Below are positions 9,374 to 18,426 of a stretch of 64,000 bases of DNA, piece by piece. Source of the DNA: a virus. Where the stretch lies: positions 62,001 through 126,000 of IMG/VR virus record IMGVR_UViG_3300005613_002762. One strand, written 5' to 3'. The position numbers and the translations under genes were made by a program. How positions within the stretch are numbered: the stretch's first letter is position 1; each line of letters starts with the position of its first letter. The notes under the pieces are model-generated. The model searched no databases. It saw only the letters and a list, made by a program, of their open reading frames with translations, and was not told the DNA's origin.

Positions 9374-9753
9374 TGAAACTTTACAACACTTTAAACACTC
9401 TTATATTAGAAGTAGCATCAAGAGACCAAGTTTTTGATGCTATTAAAAATAAACGTGTTTGTGTTATTAACTACAATGGTGATGAACCAGGTGGAAAGGG
9501 GTTAAGGGTTATTGAACCGGTTGCGTTTGGTTTAAGTAAAAAAGGAAATGCCGTTTTGAGAGCATGGGATAGAGAAGGAGCTTCACATACCGCATATAAA
9601 GGTGAAAAACCATTACCGGGGTGGAGACTTTTTAGATTGGATAAAATGGATTTCATTAGACCGACTCAAGAAACTTTTGACACACCAAAACCAGACTATA
9701 ACCCAAATGGGGATAAAAGTATGGAAAGAGTTTTTATAAACGCAGTGTTTTAA
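9373..9753 (+). CDS. WYL-domain-like small protein
   Basis: A 126-residue protein. From residue 20 it resembles a single WYL-type (SH3-like) domain: NKRVCVINYNGDEPGGKG, then RVIEPVAFGLSKKGNAVLRAW, then PGWRLFRLDKMDFIRP. WYL domains bind ligands or nucleic acid in bacterial regulators, and stand-alone versions occur in large phages. The first 13 residues (MKLYNTLNTLILE) end in I-L-E, similar to the proposed prohead-protease leaders elsewhere in the window, so it may be packaged in the head. The function is inferred from the fold pattern only. Confidence 0.6.
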   Translation: MKLYNTLNTLILEVASRDQVFDAIKNKRVCVINYNGDEPGGKGLRVIEPVAFGLSKKGNAVLRAWDREGASHTAYKGEKPLPGWRLFRLDKMDFIRPTQETFDTPKPDYNPNGDKSMERVFINAVF

Positions 9754-9768
9754 ATATTAAAATTAAAT

Positions 9769-10389
9769 ATGAATTCAGAAGCAGAATTATTACAAAAATT
9801 GATGATTTCAAAAAAAATCATGGAAAAACATAACGACATTGGTCGTGGTCAAGCAAGAAATATGACATCACAAGAAAGTTATTCATCACCGATGGTAGAA
9901 TCTTATGAAGCGATTCCAGCAACATATAATTTACCACAAGAGTTTTTAGAGGAACAAAGACCCGTTCAACAAGTTAATAACCAAGTTCCATTAGAAGATA
10001 GAATTTCAAATTCTAAATTACCTGACGATATAAAAAGGTTAATGATGGAACACCCAATTCAACAACCAACTATGGGTATGGGAACAAATGCGGTATTAAG
10101 TAATGAATTGGTTGAAAAAGCGTCTCGATTGATGAATGCTAACGCCAAAGGTGATGTTGTGAACGAATCAAAAACAAGAAGACAAGTTCAATCACAACCA
10201 TCACAACAAACATCTTCATTATCAGCACAACAAATCAAAGATATTGTTAGAGAAACTATGGAAGAAGTATTATCTGAAAATGGTTTATTAGTTGAATCTG
10301 AATCTAAAAGCGGTGAAATGTTTAAGTTTAGAGTAGGACAACATCTATTTGAAGGTAAGGTTCTAAAGGTTAAAAAAATGGCTAAATAA
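9769..10389 (+). CDS. Phage protein of unknown function, Gln-rich
   Basis: A 206-residue protein. The N-terminal 20 residues are helical (EAELLQKLMISKKIMEKH), the middle is Gln/Pro-rich and probably disordered, and the C-terminal 60 residues look folded (IKDIVRETMEEVLSENGLL, then MFKFRVGQHLFEGKVLKV, an SH3-like strand pattern). It is the last gene before a strong terminator. No family recognised; a virion or assembly role fits the context. Confidence 0.5.
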   Translation: MNSEAELLQKLMISKKIMEKHNDIGRGQARNMTSQESYSSPMVESYEAIPATYNLPQEFLEEQRPVQQVNNQVPLEDRISNSKLPDDIKRLMMEHPIQQPTMGMGTNAVLSNELVEKASRLMNANAKGDVVNESKTRRQVQSQPSQQTSSLSAQQIKDIVRETMEEVLSENGLLVESESKSGEMFKFRVGQHLFEGKVLKVKKMAK

Positions 10390-10415
10390 TACTTTTCAGG
10401 CGAACTCCTAATATT

Positions 10416-10446
10416 AAACCCACTTCATAAAAGGTGGGTTTTTTTA
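10416..10446 (+). terminator. Rho-independent terminator
   Basis: AAACCCAC pairs with GTGGGTTT around a 10-base loop, followed by a T-run. It ends the 7736-10389 group and lies inside the apparent N-terminal extension of the next ORF, which argues for that gene's later start. Confidence 0.8.
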
Positions 10447-10494
10447 TTGATTATTCTTTTGTTTTTATATTTTTACCTTTTGACACAACCTTTA

Positions 10495-10504
10495 ATATTT
10501 ATAA
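10495..10504 (+). promoter_or_regulatory. Late-type motif before the homing endonuclease
   Basis: ATATTTATAA on the coding strand, 13 bases before the ATG at 10518 and after the terminator. Confidence 0.4.
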
Positions 10505-10517
10505 TATAAAGTGTTAT

Positions 10518-11282
10518 ATGCCACCAAAACTAAATCTTAATGAAAATCTTATTATTAATGAATATAATAAAGGGAAAAGTTCTGTAGAAATTGGGGTTAT
10601 GTTGAATGTTTCAAAACCAACAATACTCGCCATTTTAAACAAACATAATCTTGTGAGAAAACGAAATCGATGTAAGTCTTTAAAGATTATTAAAAATAAT
10701 GATAAATACGTCATTATAAGAAAATGTCCAAAATGTGGACTTGATGTTGTTGTATCATCAAATAACTCATCAATTACTTGTAGAAATTATTACAAGTTAA
10801 AAGATTCGGTATGTAAAAAATGTAGTAATGACCAACAAAAAGGGGAATTAAATCCTTTTTTTGGTAAAAAACACACTGACGAAACATTAAAAAAAATATC
10901 TGAAAAAATATCAAAGAATTTTCCAAAACAAGGACCTGTTTCCAATAAAGAAAAAAAACTTTTGACAGAACTGAAAAAATTAAACCAATCCCCAAAGGGA
11001 TCATTTCCTGTTGATAAATATGTATGTGACATTTATATTGAAAAATATAATTTGATTATAGAGTTTAATGGTGATTATTGGCACTGTAACCCATTAATAT
11101 ATCATGGTGATTATTTTCATCCTCATAAAAAAAAGACAGCGAAAAATATTTGGGATGATGATAAGATAAGAGTTGATAAAATAAAAGAATATGGTTATAA
11201 TTTGGAAATAATATGGGAAAGTGATTTTAATGATCTTACCTATTTAAAAAAAATTATAAAAAAATATGAAAGAAAAAATTAA
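10518..11282 (+). CDS. Free-standing homing endonuclease (NUMOD3 plus Vsr/EDxHD-like nuclease)
   Basis: A 254-residue protein from the ATG at 10518; the longer frame from 10434 would include a terminator. Residues 1-50 are a helix-turn-helix (SSVEIGVMLNVSKPTILAIL). A Cys-rich zinc-ribbon-like part follows (CPKCG ... CKKC). GELNPFFGKKHTDETLKKIS is a NUMOD3 DNA-binding motif. The C-terminal part, with YVCDIYIEKYNLIIEFNGDY, WHCNP and a late IIWESDF, is a Vsr-like nuclease fold with the pattern of EDxHD-type homing endonucleases. Such genes spread by cutting phage genomes that lack them. It overlaps the next gene by 17 bases and precedes a GC-rich patch. Confidence 0.8.
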   Translation: MPPKLNLNENLIINEYNKGKSSVEIGVMLNVSKPTILAILNKHNLVRKRNRCKSLKIIKNNDKYVIIRKCPKCGLDVVVSSNNSSITCRNYYKLKDSVCKKCSNDQQKGELNPFFGKKHTDETLKKISEKISKNFPKQGPVSNKEKKLLTELKKLNQSPKGSFPVDKYVCDIYIEKYNLIIEFNGDYWHCNPLIYHGDYFHPHKKKTAKNIWDDDKIRVDKIKEYGYNLEIIWESDFNDLTYLKKIIKKYERKN

Positions 11283-12480
11283 AGTTTTAGTGACCCCCAG
11301 CGATACGTCGGGAGTTGGACGGTTTCGGTCGGTCGACCCCCACATCAAACTCCAAAATTTATACCCAAACGATTTTCATGTAGATATTGATTATCAACCA
11401 AGATTAAACGACCTAAACTATTGGAAAAAATACCAAATAGTTCATTTTCATCGAAGTATTGGTCCGATCGAAAGTTGCCCTTCTTTAATTAAAAGTCTTC
11501 AGAGTTTAGGTATTATTGTAATTGCTGATATCGACGATTATTGGTTACCAACAAAAGAACACCCAATACATCAGTTAATTGTTGAAAACAAAATTCATAC
11601 AAAAATTGTTGAGAATTTAAAAGTTGCTGATTATGTAACAACCACAACTGAGTTGTTTGCAAATGAGATTAGAAAATTCAACAAAAATGTTTTGGTATTA
11701 CCAAACGCAATAGATCCAAAAGAACCACAATTTAATGAACCAACATTAGATTCGGAAAAAATTCGAGTAGGTTGGTTAGGAGGATCATCACATTTACACG
11801 ATTTAAAACTTTTAGATGGGATGGTGTCAAAATTATCATCAATTCAGGATAAATTACAATATTATGTTTGTGGTTTTGATGTTAGAGGGACTGTAACAGA
11901 AATTAATAAAGAAACAGGACAACAAACACAAAGACCAATTAAACCACAAGAAACTGTGTGGGTTAGATATGAAGAAATTTTTACAAATAATTACAAAATT
12001 ATTTCTCCTGAATATAAAACTTACTTAGATAAATTTGAAGAGGGTGATTATCCTGCAATTCAAAAAGAAAATTACGTTAGAGTTTGGACTAGACCTGTTG
12101 ATTCATACGCAAGAAACTATGCAAAATTTGATATCTCTTTGGCACCAATTAAAAACCACATGTTTAATCGAATGAAATCTCAATTAAAAGTTATTGAGGC
12201 AGGATTTTATAAAAAAGCATTAATCGCATCAAATGTTGGTCCATACACAATCGATTTAAAACACGCATTACATCAAGGTAAATTTACCGACGGAAATGCG
12301 TTATTGGTGAATGAATCAAACAACCATAGTGATTGGGCAAAACATGTTAAAAAGTTAGTTGATAATCCTAATTTAATTACCGATCTTGGTGAAAGATTGT
12401 ATGAGACCGTAAAAGAAAGATATGATCTTAATTTGGTCACAAAAACAAGAGCAGATTTTTATAAATCTTTAATTAAATAA
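11266..12480 (+). CDS. GT-B glycosyltransferase (GT4-like)
   Basis: A 404-residue protein. The N-terminal Rossmann part starts KVLVTPSDTSGVGRFR; the C-terminal part has IRVGWLGGSSHLHDL and, later, KVIEAGFYKKALIASNVGPY, the usual donor-binding region with its Glu in family 4 enzymes. It probably transfers a sugar from a nucleotide donor. It opens a glycan operon of more than ten genes. About 60 bases at its start (11290-11350) are unusually GC-rich compared with the rest, with rare codons, just downstream of the homing endonuclease. Acceptor unknown. Confidence 0.75.
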   Translation: MKEKIKVLVTPSDTSGVGRFRSVDPHIKLQNLYPNDFHVDIDYQPRLNDLNYWKKYQIVHFHRSIGPIESCPSLIKSLQSLGIIVIADIDDYWLPTKEHPIHQLIVENKIHTKIVENLKVADYVTTTTELFANEIRKFNKNVLVLPNAIDPKEPQFNEPTLDSEKIRVGWLGGSSHLHDLKLLDGMVSKLSSIQDKLQYYVCGFDVRGTVTEINKETGQQTQRPIKPQETVWVRYEEIFTNNYKIISPEYKTYLDKFEEGDYPAIQKENYVRVWTRPVDSYARNYAKFDISLAPIKNHMFNRMKSQLKVIEAGFYKKALIASNVGPYTIDLKHALHQGKFTDGNALLVNESNNHSDWAKHVKKLVDNPNLITDLGERLYETVKERYDLNLVTKTRADFYKSLIK

Positions 12481-12482
12481 TA

Positions 12483-13184
12483 ATGATTAACATACCTTTA
12501 ACAAAAATTTTATTTTTGGATATTGAAACCGTTGGTGGATGTCCTGATTACACAACATGTAAAGATACAAGTCCAAAAGTTGCTGAACAATTTGAAAAAT
12601 ATTTTGATTGGTTCCAAAAAAGATTCCCTGAAGATTCAAATCTTGATTATGATGGAATGTTTAAAAACAGAGCGGCTTTGGTTCCTGAGTTTGCAAAAAT
12701 TGTTTGTGTTACCATGGCCTTTGTGTTAGACAACGGTGAGGTTAAAAAACAAACATTTTCAGGTGATGATGAAAATAAACTTCTTTTGGAAGTAAGAGAT
12801 TTATTAAACCGATGTCATAAATTAGATTTTTATTTATGTGGTCATAATTTAAAGAATTTTGATATTCCAATGTTAGCAAAACGAATGATAATTAATGGAA
12901 TTATGCCATCAAAATTATTACCTTCTTATGACACGAAGCCATGGGAAGTTAAAGCTATTGATACAAAAGAAATATGGCAATATGGATCATATACCGCAAT
13001 AGGATCGTTAGATTTATTATGTTCTTGTTTAGACATACCAACACCAAAAGATGGTGAAGTAACGGGTAGTCAAGTTCATAACGCATATTGGAATAAAAAT
13101 ATGTTAAAAGAAATTGCAGAATACTGCGAAAAAGATGTCTTAGTATTAGTTGATGCGATTATGAAGTTAAAAAGTTTAAAGTAA
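12483..13184 (+). CDS. DEDDy 3'-5' exonuclease (PolB-exonuclease-like)
   Basis: A 233-residue RNase H-fold exonuclease. Exo I is ILFLDIETVGG (Asp-Glu), Exo II is GHNLKNFDIPML (Asp), and Exo III is YCEKDVLVL (Tyr and Asp), giving the DEDDy set of the DNA polymerase B exonuclease family. It is free-standing, without a polymerase domain. A role in DNA repair, proofreading or end processing is expected. It overlaps the dUTPase gene by one base (TAATG), so the two are coupled, despite lying among glycan genes. Confidence 0.85.
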   Translation: MINIPLTKILFLDIETVGGCPDYTTCKDTSPKVAEQFEKYFDWFQKRFPEDSNLDYDGMFKNRAALVPEFAKIVCVTMAFVLDNGEVKKQTFSGDDENKLLLEVRDLLNRCHKLDFYLCGHNLKNFDIPMLAKRMIINGIMPSKLLPSYDTKPWEVKAIDTKEIWQYGSYTAIGSLDLLCSCLDIPTPKDGEVTGSQVHNAYWNKNMLKEIAEYCEKDVLVLVDAIMKLKSLK

Positions 13185-13792
13185 TGGAAGAATTTGACGA
13201 TATAAATGATAAGGATATAAAAGATCTTATGGATATTTTAGAATCCATGAGTGATGAAGAAACAGATGATGTTGACTATGATCTAATCATGAAAACATTT
13301 GGTTTAGATGTCCCTGAGTTAGAAAAAGAAATGGAGGAATACATTCCAACAATAGATTTGGGTTATACCAAATCGAATGAAAATGCTGTTGATCCAAAAT
13401 ACGCATATTATACCGACTCAGGATTTGACTTATATTCAACAGAAGATAAATGGATTCATCCGTTTGATAGAGCATTAATCCCAACAGGACTTCATTTTGA
13501 TATACCTAGCGGATATGAAATTCAAGTTAGATCTAAAAGTGGTTTGGCTTTAAATCAAGGTCTTATGGTTTTAAACTCACCAGGAACTGTTGATCAAGGA
13601 TATACAGGAGAAATTAAAATAATACTTTTTAACACAACAAATCAAAAAGTAAAAATTGAAAAAGGTCAAAAAATTGCTCAAGCAGTTTTATGTCCCGTGG
13701 TTTCAGGAAAATGGATAAAGATGGTTGAAAAAGATAAACTTGAAAATAAGGATAGAAACCAAAATGGTTTTGGTTCAACGGGAATAATATGA
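13184..13792 (+). CDS. dut: dUTPase with acidic N-terminal extension
   Basis: A 202-residue protein. All five trimeric dUTPase motifs are visible: DSGFDLYS, VRSKSGLA, NSPGTVDQGYTGEI, GQKIAQAVLCP and RNQNGFGSTG (the last closing over the active site). It hydrolyses dUTP to dUMP, limiting uracil in DNA and feeding dTMP synthesis. The first 70 residues (EEFDDINDKDIKDLMDILES and on) are an acidic extension not present in ordinary dUTPases and may be a protein-interaction region. It overlaps the next glycosyltransferase gene by four bases. Confidence 0.9.
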   Translation: MEEFDDINDKDIKDLMDILESMSDEETDDVDYDLIMKTFGLDVPELEKEMEEYIPTIDLGYTKSNENAVDPKYAYYTDSGFDLYSTEDKWIHPFDRALIPTGLHFDIPSGYEIQVRSKSGLALNQGLMVLNSPGTVDQGYTGEIKIILFNTTNQKVKIEKGQKIAQAVLCPVVSGKWIKMVEKDKLENKDRNQNGFGSTGII

Positions 13793-15285
13793 TAACGATA
13801 ATTTACTCAACACATAAAGATCAAGAATACAATAAAAAATTCCAACAACATTTATTAAATACCGTTGGGGTTAAAGACATTCAAATATTAGAATATGTAA
13901 ACCATAATCAATATTCATTAGCCCAAGTTTATAATAGTGGGTTAACTGAGTCGGTTTATGATATAGTGGTTTGTTGTCATAACGACATTAAGTTAGAAAA
14001 AAATTGGGGGAAAAAACTTTTAGAAGATTTCTCTAATAACCCCGAATTCGGTGTAATTGGAAAAGCAGGTTCTTGTTATTTCCCAAAGTCAGGAGTATAC
14101 TGGGAACGAATGCAACAAACGATGGTAGGTCAAGTTTATCATCACCCTGAAGGTCAAAAAAAATGGATTAATAGGTATTCCATAAAAATGGATAAACTTA
14201 TACCTGTAGTAACGATTGATGGTTTATTTATTTCATTTGATAAGACAAAAATAAAACACCATTTTGATGAAACAGTTGGGAAGTTCCATTTTTACGATCA
14301 TGGTTTTTGTGTTCCAAATTATATAGATGGTGTTAAACTTGGAATTACATCTTCATTTGAAATTACTCATGAATCTATTGGTAAACCAAATGATGAATTT
14401 TGGGTGAGTAAAGAAAAGTTTGTTGAGAAATGGGGTCATGTGTTACCATTAGATTTGAAACCCTCTGAAATCTTCGTTCCACTTATTAAAGAAAAACCAA
14501 TAAAAAATATTGGTAAAGTCGCAATAATAATACCAACGAAGGGTAATGTTGATATGTTATATGAGTGTGTTAAGTCTTTTTATGACCACTGTAATCAAGA
14601 CTATTTTGAAATTTTCATTGCCGACACAGGATCAACAGATTCCGAAAAAGAGTGGATTCAAAATAACATACTTAATTTAGGATTTATTAATTTTATCGAA
14701 TACGACTATTACAATTTTGCCAAAATAAATAACGATGTTGTTAAAAATCATTTAAACGATGATTATGAATTTATTTTGTTTTCAAATAACGATATTAAAA
14801 TATTAAATAATGTTGTTTATGGGATGTTAAAAATTATGAAGGAAAAACCTAAGGTAGGGACTGTAGGTTGCAGACTTCATTTCGAAGATAATACCGTTCA
14901 ACATGATGGGGTTATTTTTCAACAAATACCAAATTCCAAAAAAATTAACTTGACTCATGCGAATTTAGGTTCATATTATCAATATACGACATCAATTAAA
15001 GATGTTATGGGAAATACGGCAGCACTAATGATGATAAGAAAAAAAATATTTGAAAAAGTTGGAGGATTCAACGAAAAGTATAATACTTGTTTTGAAGATG
15101 TTGAGTTAAATTTAAGTGTGGGATTACAAGGTTTAAAGAATTACTATGATGGATCTTTAGTTTCTTATCATTTTGAAAGTAAAACAAGAACAAAATCCCA
15201 ACAAAATCAAAAGGGAGAATATGATGATTACATGCAAACTTTAATTCCTTTTATTGAAAAAAACTATAATAAACTATTTAAATAA
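13789..15285 (+). CDS. Two-domain glycosyltransferase (GT-A/GT2-like)
   Basis: A 498-residue protein. Residues 1-235 form a glycosyltransferase-like domain (MITIIYSTHKDQEYNKKF, later VVCCHNDIKLEKNWGKKL). Residues about 240-498 are a classic GT2 domain: VAIIIPTKGNVDMLYEC, IADTGSTDSEKEW, LFSNNDIKIL in the DxD position, and GGFNEKYNTCFEDVELNL. It may transfer two sugars in succession, like bifunctional capsule synthases. It lies in the glycan operon, coupled to dut by ATGA overlap. Confidence 0.75.
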   Translation: MITIIYSTHKDQEYNKKFQQHLLNTVGVKDIQILEYVNHNQYSLAQVYNSGLTESVYDIVVCCHNDIKLEKNWGKKLLEDFSNNPEFGVIGKAGSCYFPKSGVYWERMQQTMVGQVYHHPEGQKKWINRYSIKMDKLIPVVTIDGLFISFDKTKIKHHFDETVGKFHFYDHGFCVPNYIDGVKLGITSSFEITHESIGKPNDEFWVSKEKFVEKWGHVLPLDLKPSEIFVPLIKEKPIKNIGKVAIIIPTKGNVDMLYECVKSFYDHCNQDYFEIFIADTGSTDSEKEWIQNNILNLGFINFIEYDYYNFAKINNDVVKNHLNDDYEFILFSNNDIKILNNVVYGMLKIMKEKPKVGTVGCRLHFEDNTVQHDGVIFQQIPNSKKINLTHANLGSYYQYTTSIKDVMGNTAALMMIRKKIFEKVGGFNEKYNTCFEDVELNLSVGLQGLKNYYDGSLVSYHFESKTRTKSQQNQKGEYDDYMQTLIPFIEKNYNKLFK

Positions 15286-15289
15286 AATA

Positions 15290-15841
15290 ATGATAACATT
15301 TATTATTCCATCTTTGAATAGACCGACATTGGAAAGGTCCATAAATTCTTTGGTAAGTCAAACAAATCCAAATTGGGAGTGTATTGTTGTTTATGATGGT
15401 GTTGATGGTATTTCTTTTAATGACGATAGAATTAAAACAATAAAAATTGATAAACTTGGTGGTTTTAGTGATCATCATGGAAAATCAGGTTTAGTGAGGA
15501 ATGAAGGGATAAGATTGGTTAACACAGAATGGATTGGTTTTTTAGACGACGACGATTCAATTCATCATAAATATGTTGAGGATCTTTTTACAAAGTATTC
15601 GAATTTTGACTTTGTTCTTTGGAGAATGGTTTATGAAAATGGAATTGTATTACCACCACTAACAAGTAACCAAATAAAATTTGGTCAAGTAGGTATATCA
15701 TTTTGTTTTAAAAACAAATTTGAAAATTTATTATTCGACAATAATAGAGATGGTGAAGATTATGATTTTATAATTAAATTAAAATCTTTAACAAATAATT
15801 GGGTTGTAACACCTGAAATATATTATAACATAAATCACTAA
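15290..15841 (+). CDS. GT2 family glycosyltransferase
   Basis: A 183-residue protein from the ATG at 15290, placed after the upstream stop and giving the typical start MITFIIPSLNRPTLERSI. It has VVYDGVDG and GFLDDDDSIHHKYV (the DxD metal/donor site). It is shorter than most GT2 enzymes and seems to be essentially the nucleotide-binding GT-A core. Its stop overlaps the next ATG. Confidence 0.75.
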   Translation: MITFIIPSLNRPTLERSINSLVSQTNPNWECIVVYDGVDGISFNDDRIKTIKIDKLGGFSDHHGKSGLVRNEGIRLVNTEWIGFLDDDDSIHHKYVEDLFTKYSNFDFVLWRMVYENGIVLPPLTSNQIKFGQVGISFCFKNKFENLLFDNNRDGEDYDFIIKLKSLTNNWVVTPEIYYNINH

Positions 15842-16467
15842 TGAAAATAACAGAATTTTTTGATAAAACATATTGCGTAAATTTAGATCGTAGACCAGAT
15901 AGGTGGAGTGAATGTGTTGTTGAATTTGAAAATAAAGAATTAAAAAACATCGAAAGGGTTTCTGCAGTTGACGGAAAAGATTTAATGTTTTTTTCACAAA
16001 AAGTTAATTCTTCGGCTTTGGCTTTAATTTTAACCAACGAAAAAATATTTGAGTCCGCAATTAAAAATGATTACGAAACAATTCTAATTTTAGAAGATGA
16101 CGTAGAATTTACAGATCAAGTAAAAGATATCTCTTCTTTTGTTGAGAAATTACCTGAAAATTGGGACATGATATATTTTGGTGGTAATCACAATACACAT
16201 GTCGGATATAAATCTCCCGAAGTAATAAATGATAAAGTTGTTAAATTACATCACACTTTTAGCACGCATTGTATAGGTATAAATAAAAAAGCATACCAAC
16301 CCATATTAGATAGAATTAGGAAAATGGATCAACCATTAGATGTGATTTATAGTGATTTACAAAAAAAATTAAACGTATATTCTTTTTCACCTGCAATGGC
16401 AACACAAAGAGTGAGTTTTAGTGATATTGAAAATAAGGTTACGGATTATAAATGGTTAATTAAATAA
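15841..16467 (+). CDS. GT25-type glycosyltransferase
   Basis: A 208-residue protein with YCVNLDRRPDRWSEC at the N-terminus and ILILEDDVEF (acidic donor site) in the middle, the hallmarks of GT25 enzymes that add galactose-type sugars to LPS or proteins. SSALALILTNEKIF corresponds to the family's helix before the EDD motif. A second GT25 gene lies at 19273-20205. Confidence 0.8.
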   Translation: MKITEFFDKTYCVNLDRRPDRWSECVVEFENKELKNIERVSAVDGKDLMFFSQKVNSSALALILTNEKIFESAIKNDYETILILEDDVEFTDQVKDISSFVEKLPENWDMIYFGGNHNTHVGYKSPEVINDKVVKLHHTFSTHCIGINKKAYQPILDRIRKMDQPLDVIYSDLQKKLNVYSFSPAMATQRVSFSDIENKVTDYKWLIK

Positions 16468-16581
16468 ATCTTACAAATAAGGACATTCAATTTTTACCGA
16501 TATACACTATTAAATAAAAAAAAAATTAGATGAATAAATTATTTATTGACTAAATATAAAGTATCATTAAGTTATATTAAT

Positions 16582-17661
16582 ATGGACAAAAATATATCAA
16601 TAATCGGTGTTGGAAAATTAGGATTGTGTCTGGCACTAAATTTAGAACGAAAAGGATTTAATATTACCGGAATAGACGTTTCAGAAGAATATATATCATC
16701 TTTAAGAGAAAAAAATTTTATTTCGTCTGAACCCTACGTTTCATCTTATTTAAAAGACTCGAAAAATATTAATTTTTCTACAAATTTGGAGGACTCCTTA
16801 AAAAACAATATTATTTTTGTAGTCGTCAAAACCCCATCAACATCAGATTGGAAGTATGATCATACTCAAATAGACGAAATTGTTGATAATTTAATTAAAT
16901 TAGGTAAACAAGATCGTAGAAAAGAACTCATAATAAATTCGACTACGTTTCCTGGTTATTGTGATACCATCCAAAAAAAATTGGAGGATTTTAATTATAA
17001 AGTATCATACAATCCTGAATTTATTGCTCAAGGATCGATAATAAAAGATCAGTTGAATTGCGACTCAGTCTTGATTGGTCAAGCTGATAACGAGTCAGGT
17101 CAAATTATTGAGGAAATTTATCGAATAATGTGTGATTCAAACCCAATTATTAACAAAATGAGTAGAACAGAGGCTGAGTTAACGAAACTTTCTGTCAATT
17201 GTTATTTAACTACTAAAATAAGTTTTGCTAATATGGTTGGTGACATTTCGCAAAGATATAATTGTAATCCAGATGTGGTCCTTAATGCCATTGGTAGTGA
17301 CTCAAGAATTGGTAATAAATATTTGAAACACGGGTTTGGTTTTGGTGGTCCTTGTTTCCCAAGGGACAATAGGGCGCTGTCCAAATGTGCCGAAGAAGTT
17401 GGCATTGAAGCAATAATATCAAAAGCGACCGATGTGATGAATGACTATCACTTGACATATCAAGTAGAGGACTTTGTCAAAAAAAATCCTGAAAAACATA
17501 ATGAAGTAGTTTTTGATTACCTAACATATAAAAAAGAAAGTACCTTGTTGGAAGAATCTCAACAACTAAAGTTCGCATTGAAGCTTAAAGAAAAAGGATA
17601 TAAAATAAAAGTTTTAGACAACAGAGAAGAAGTTACTAAACAATTAAAAAATATTTTATGA
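16582..17661 (+). CDS. UDP-glucose/GDP-mannose dehydrogenase
   Basis: 359 residues from the ATG at 16582, chosen because it gives the canonical start ISIIGVGKLGLCLALNLERK (NAD-binding GxGxxG-like). NPEFIAQGS corresponds to the NPEF(L)REG substrate loop and GFGFGGPCFPRDNRAL carries the catalytic Cys. The enzyme oxidises a nucleotide hexose (probably UDP-glucose to UDP-glucuronate) with two NAD+. The C-terminal domain is somewhat short. It is immediately followed, with four bases of overlap, by an NAD synthetase gene. Confidence 0.85.
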   Translation: MDKNISIIGVGKLGLCLALNLERKGFNITGIDVSEEYISSLREKNFISSEPYVSSYLKDSKNINFSTNLEDSLKNNIIFVVVKTPSTSDWKYDHTQIDEIVDNLIKLGKQDRRKELIINSTTFPGYCDTIQKKLEDFNYKVSYNPEFIAQGSIIKDQLNCDSVLIGQADNESGQIIEEIYRIMCDSNPIINKMSRTEAELTKLSVNCYLTTKISFANMVGDISQRYNCNPDVVLNAIGSDSRIGNKYLKHGFGFGGPCFPRDNRALSKCAEEVGIEAIISKATDVMNDYHLTYQVEDFVKKNPEKHNEVVFDYLTYKKESTLLEESQQLKFALKLKEKGYKIKVLDNREEVTKQLKNIL

Positions 17662-18425
17662 TTTTATCTGAAAAAATAATCAATTGGTTGGCAAGTTATT
17701 TGGATGAAAACAACTTGTCTTGTTTTGTGGTAGGTATAAGTGGAGGAATTGATTCCGCAGTTGTATCTACATTATGTTCTTTGACAGGTAAAAAAACGAT
17801 TGTTGTCACATTACCAATACATCAGAACGAAAACCAATACAAATTAGCAAAAAAACATATTGATTGGTTGAGATTGAATTTTTCGAATGTGAGTTCTTTA
17901 GATATTGATTTAACCAATCTTTTTGAAAATTACAAGAAAATTTTTCCAGGGTCAGATGATTTGTCTCTAGCAAATACTAGATCGAGATTACGAATGACGA
18001 CTCTTTATCAAATAGCATCTATGAACAATAACAGAGGAATTGTTGTCGGCACTGGAAATAAAATTGAAGATTTTGGTATTGGGTTTTTTACAAAATATGG
18101 TGACGGTGGGGTTGATATTTCTCCAATTGGAGATCTAAATAAAAGTGAAGTAAGATCATTAGGAAAACAATTAGGTGTTATCGAAGAAATAATTTTGGCT
18201 AAACCAACTGATGGGTTGTGGGACGACAATAGAAATGATGAGGATCAAATAGGCGCAACTTATGAAGAATTAGAAAAAATTATGGATATGTTATCCTTAC
18301 ATTCAGAAAGTTATTTATATCAAAACTTAAAAGGAAGGGATCGAGAAGTTTTAATAACTTATTTAGATTTTCATAAAAAAAATAAACACAAAATGATAAA
18401 TATACCTGTATTCAAAAACAACTAA
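17658..18425 (+). CDS. nadE: NH3-dependent NAD+ synthetase
   Basis: A 255-residue protein. The PP-loop SGGIDSAVVST binds ATP; NTRSRLRMTTLYQIA, VVGTGNKIEDFGIGFFTKYG and KPTDGLWDD with DEDQIGATYEELE are the family's conserved segments. It makes NAD+ from deamido-NAD+, ATP and ammonia. The length fits the ammonia-dependent class, without a glutaminase domain. It overlaps the NAD-using dehydrogenase gene. It may feed that enzyme, restore NAD+ depleted by host defences, or (since related enzymes occur in glycan loci) act on a sugar acid. Confidence 0.85.
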   Translation: MILSEKIINWLASYLDENNLSCFVVGISGGIDSAVVSTLCSLTGKKTIVVTLPIHQNENQYKLAKKHIDWLRLNFSNVSSLDIDLTNLFENYKKIFPGSDDLSLANTRSRLRMTTLYQIASMNNNRGIVVGTGNKIEDFGIGFFTKYGDGGVDISPIGDLNKSEVRSLGKQLGVIEEIILAKPTDGLWDDNRNDEDQIGATYEELEKIMDMLSLHSESYLYQNLKGRDREVLITYLDFHKKNKHKMINIPVFKNN

Positions 18426-18426
18426 T

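Noticed and set aside
10434-10517. Extended start of the homing endonuclease
   Set aside because: The extension overlaps a terminator hairpin and T-run and precedes the promoter-like motif; the ATG at 10518 gives a normal N-terminus.
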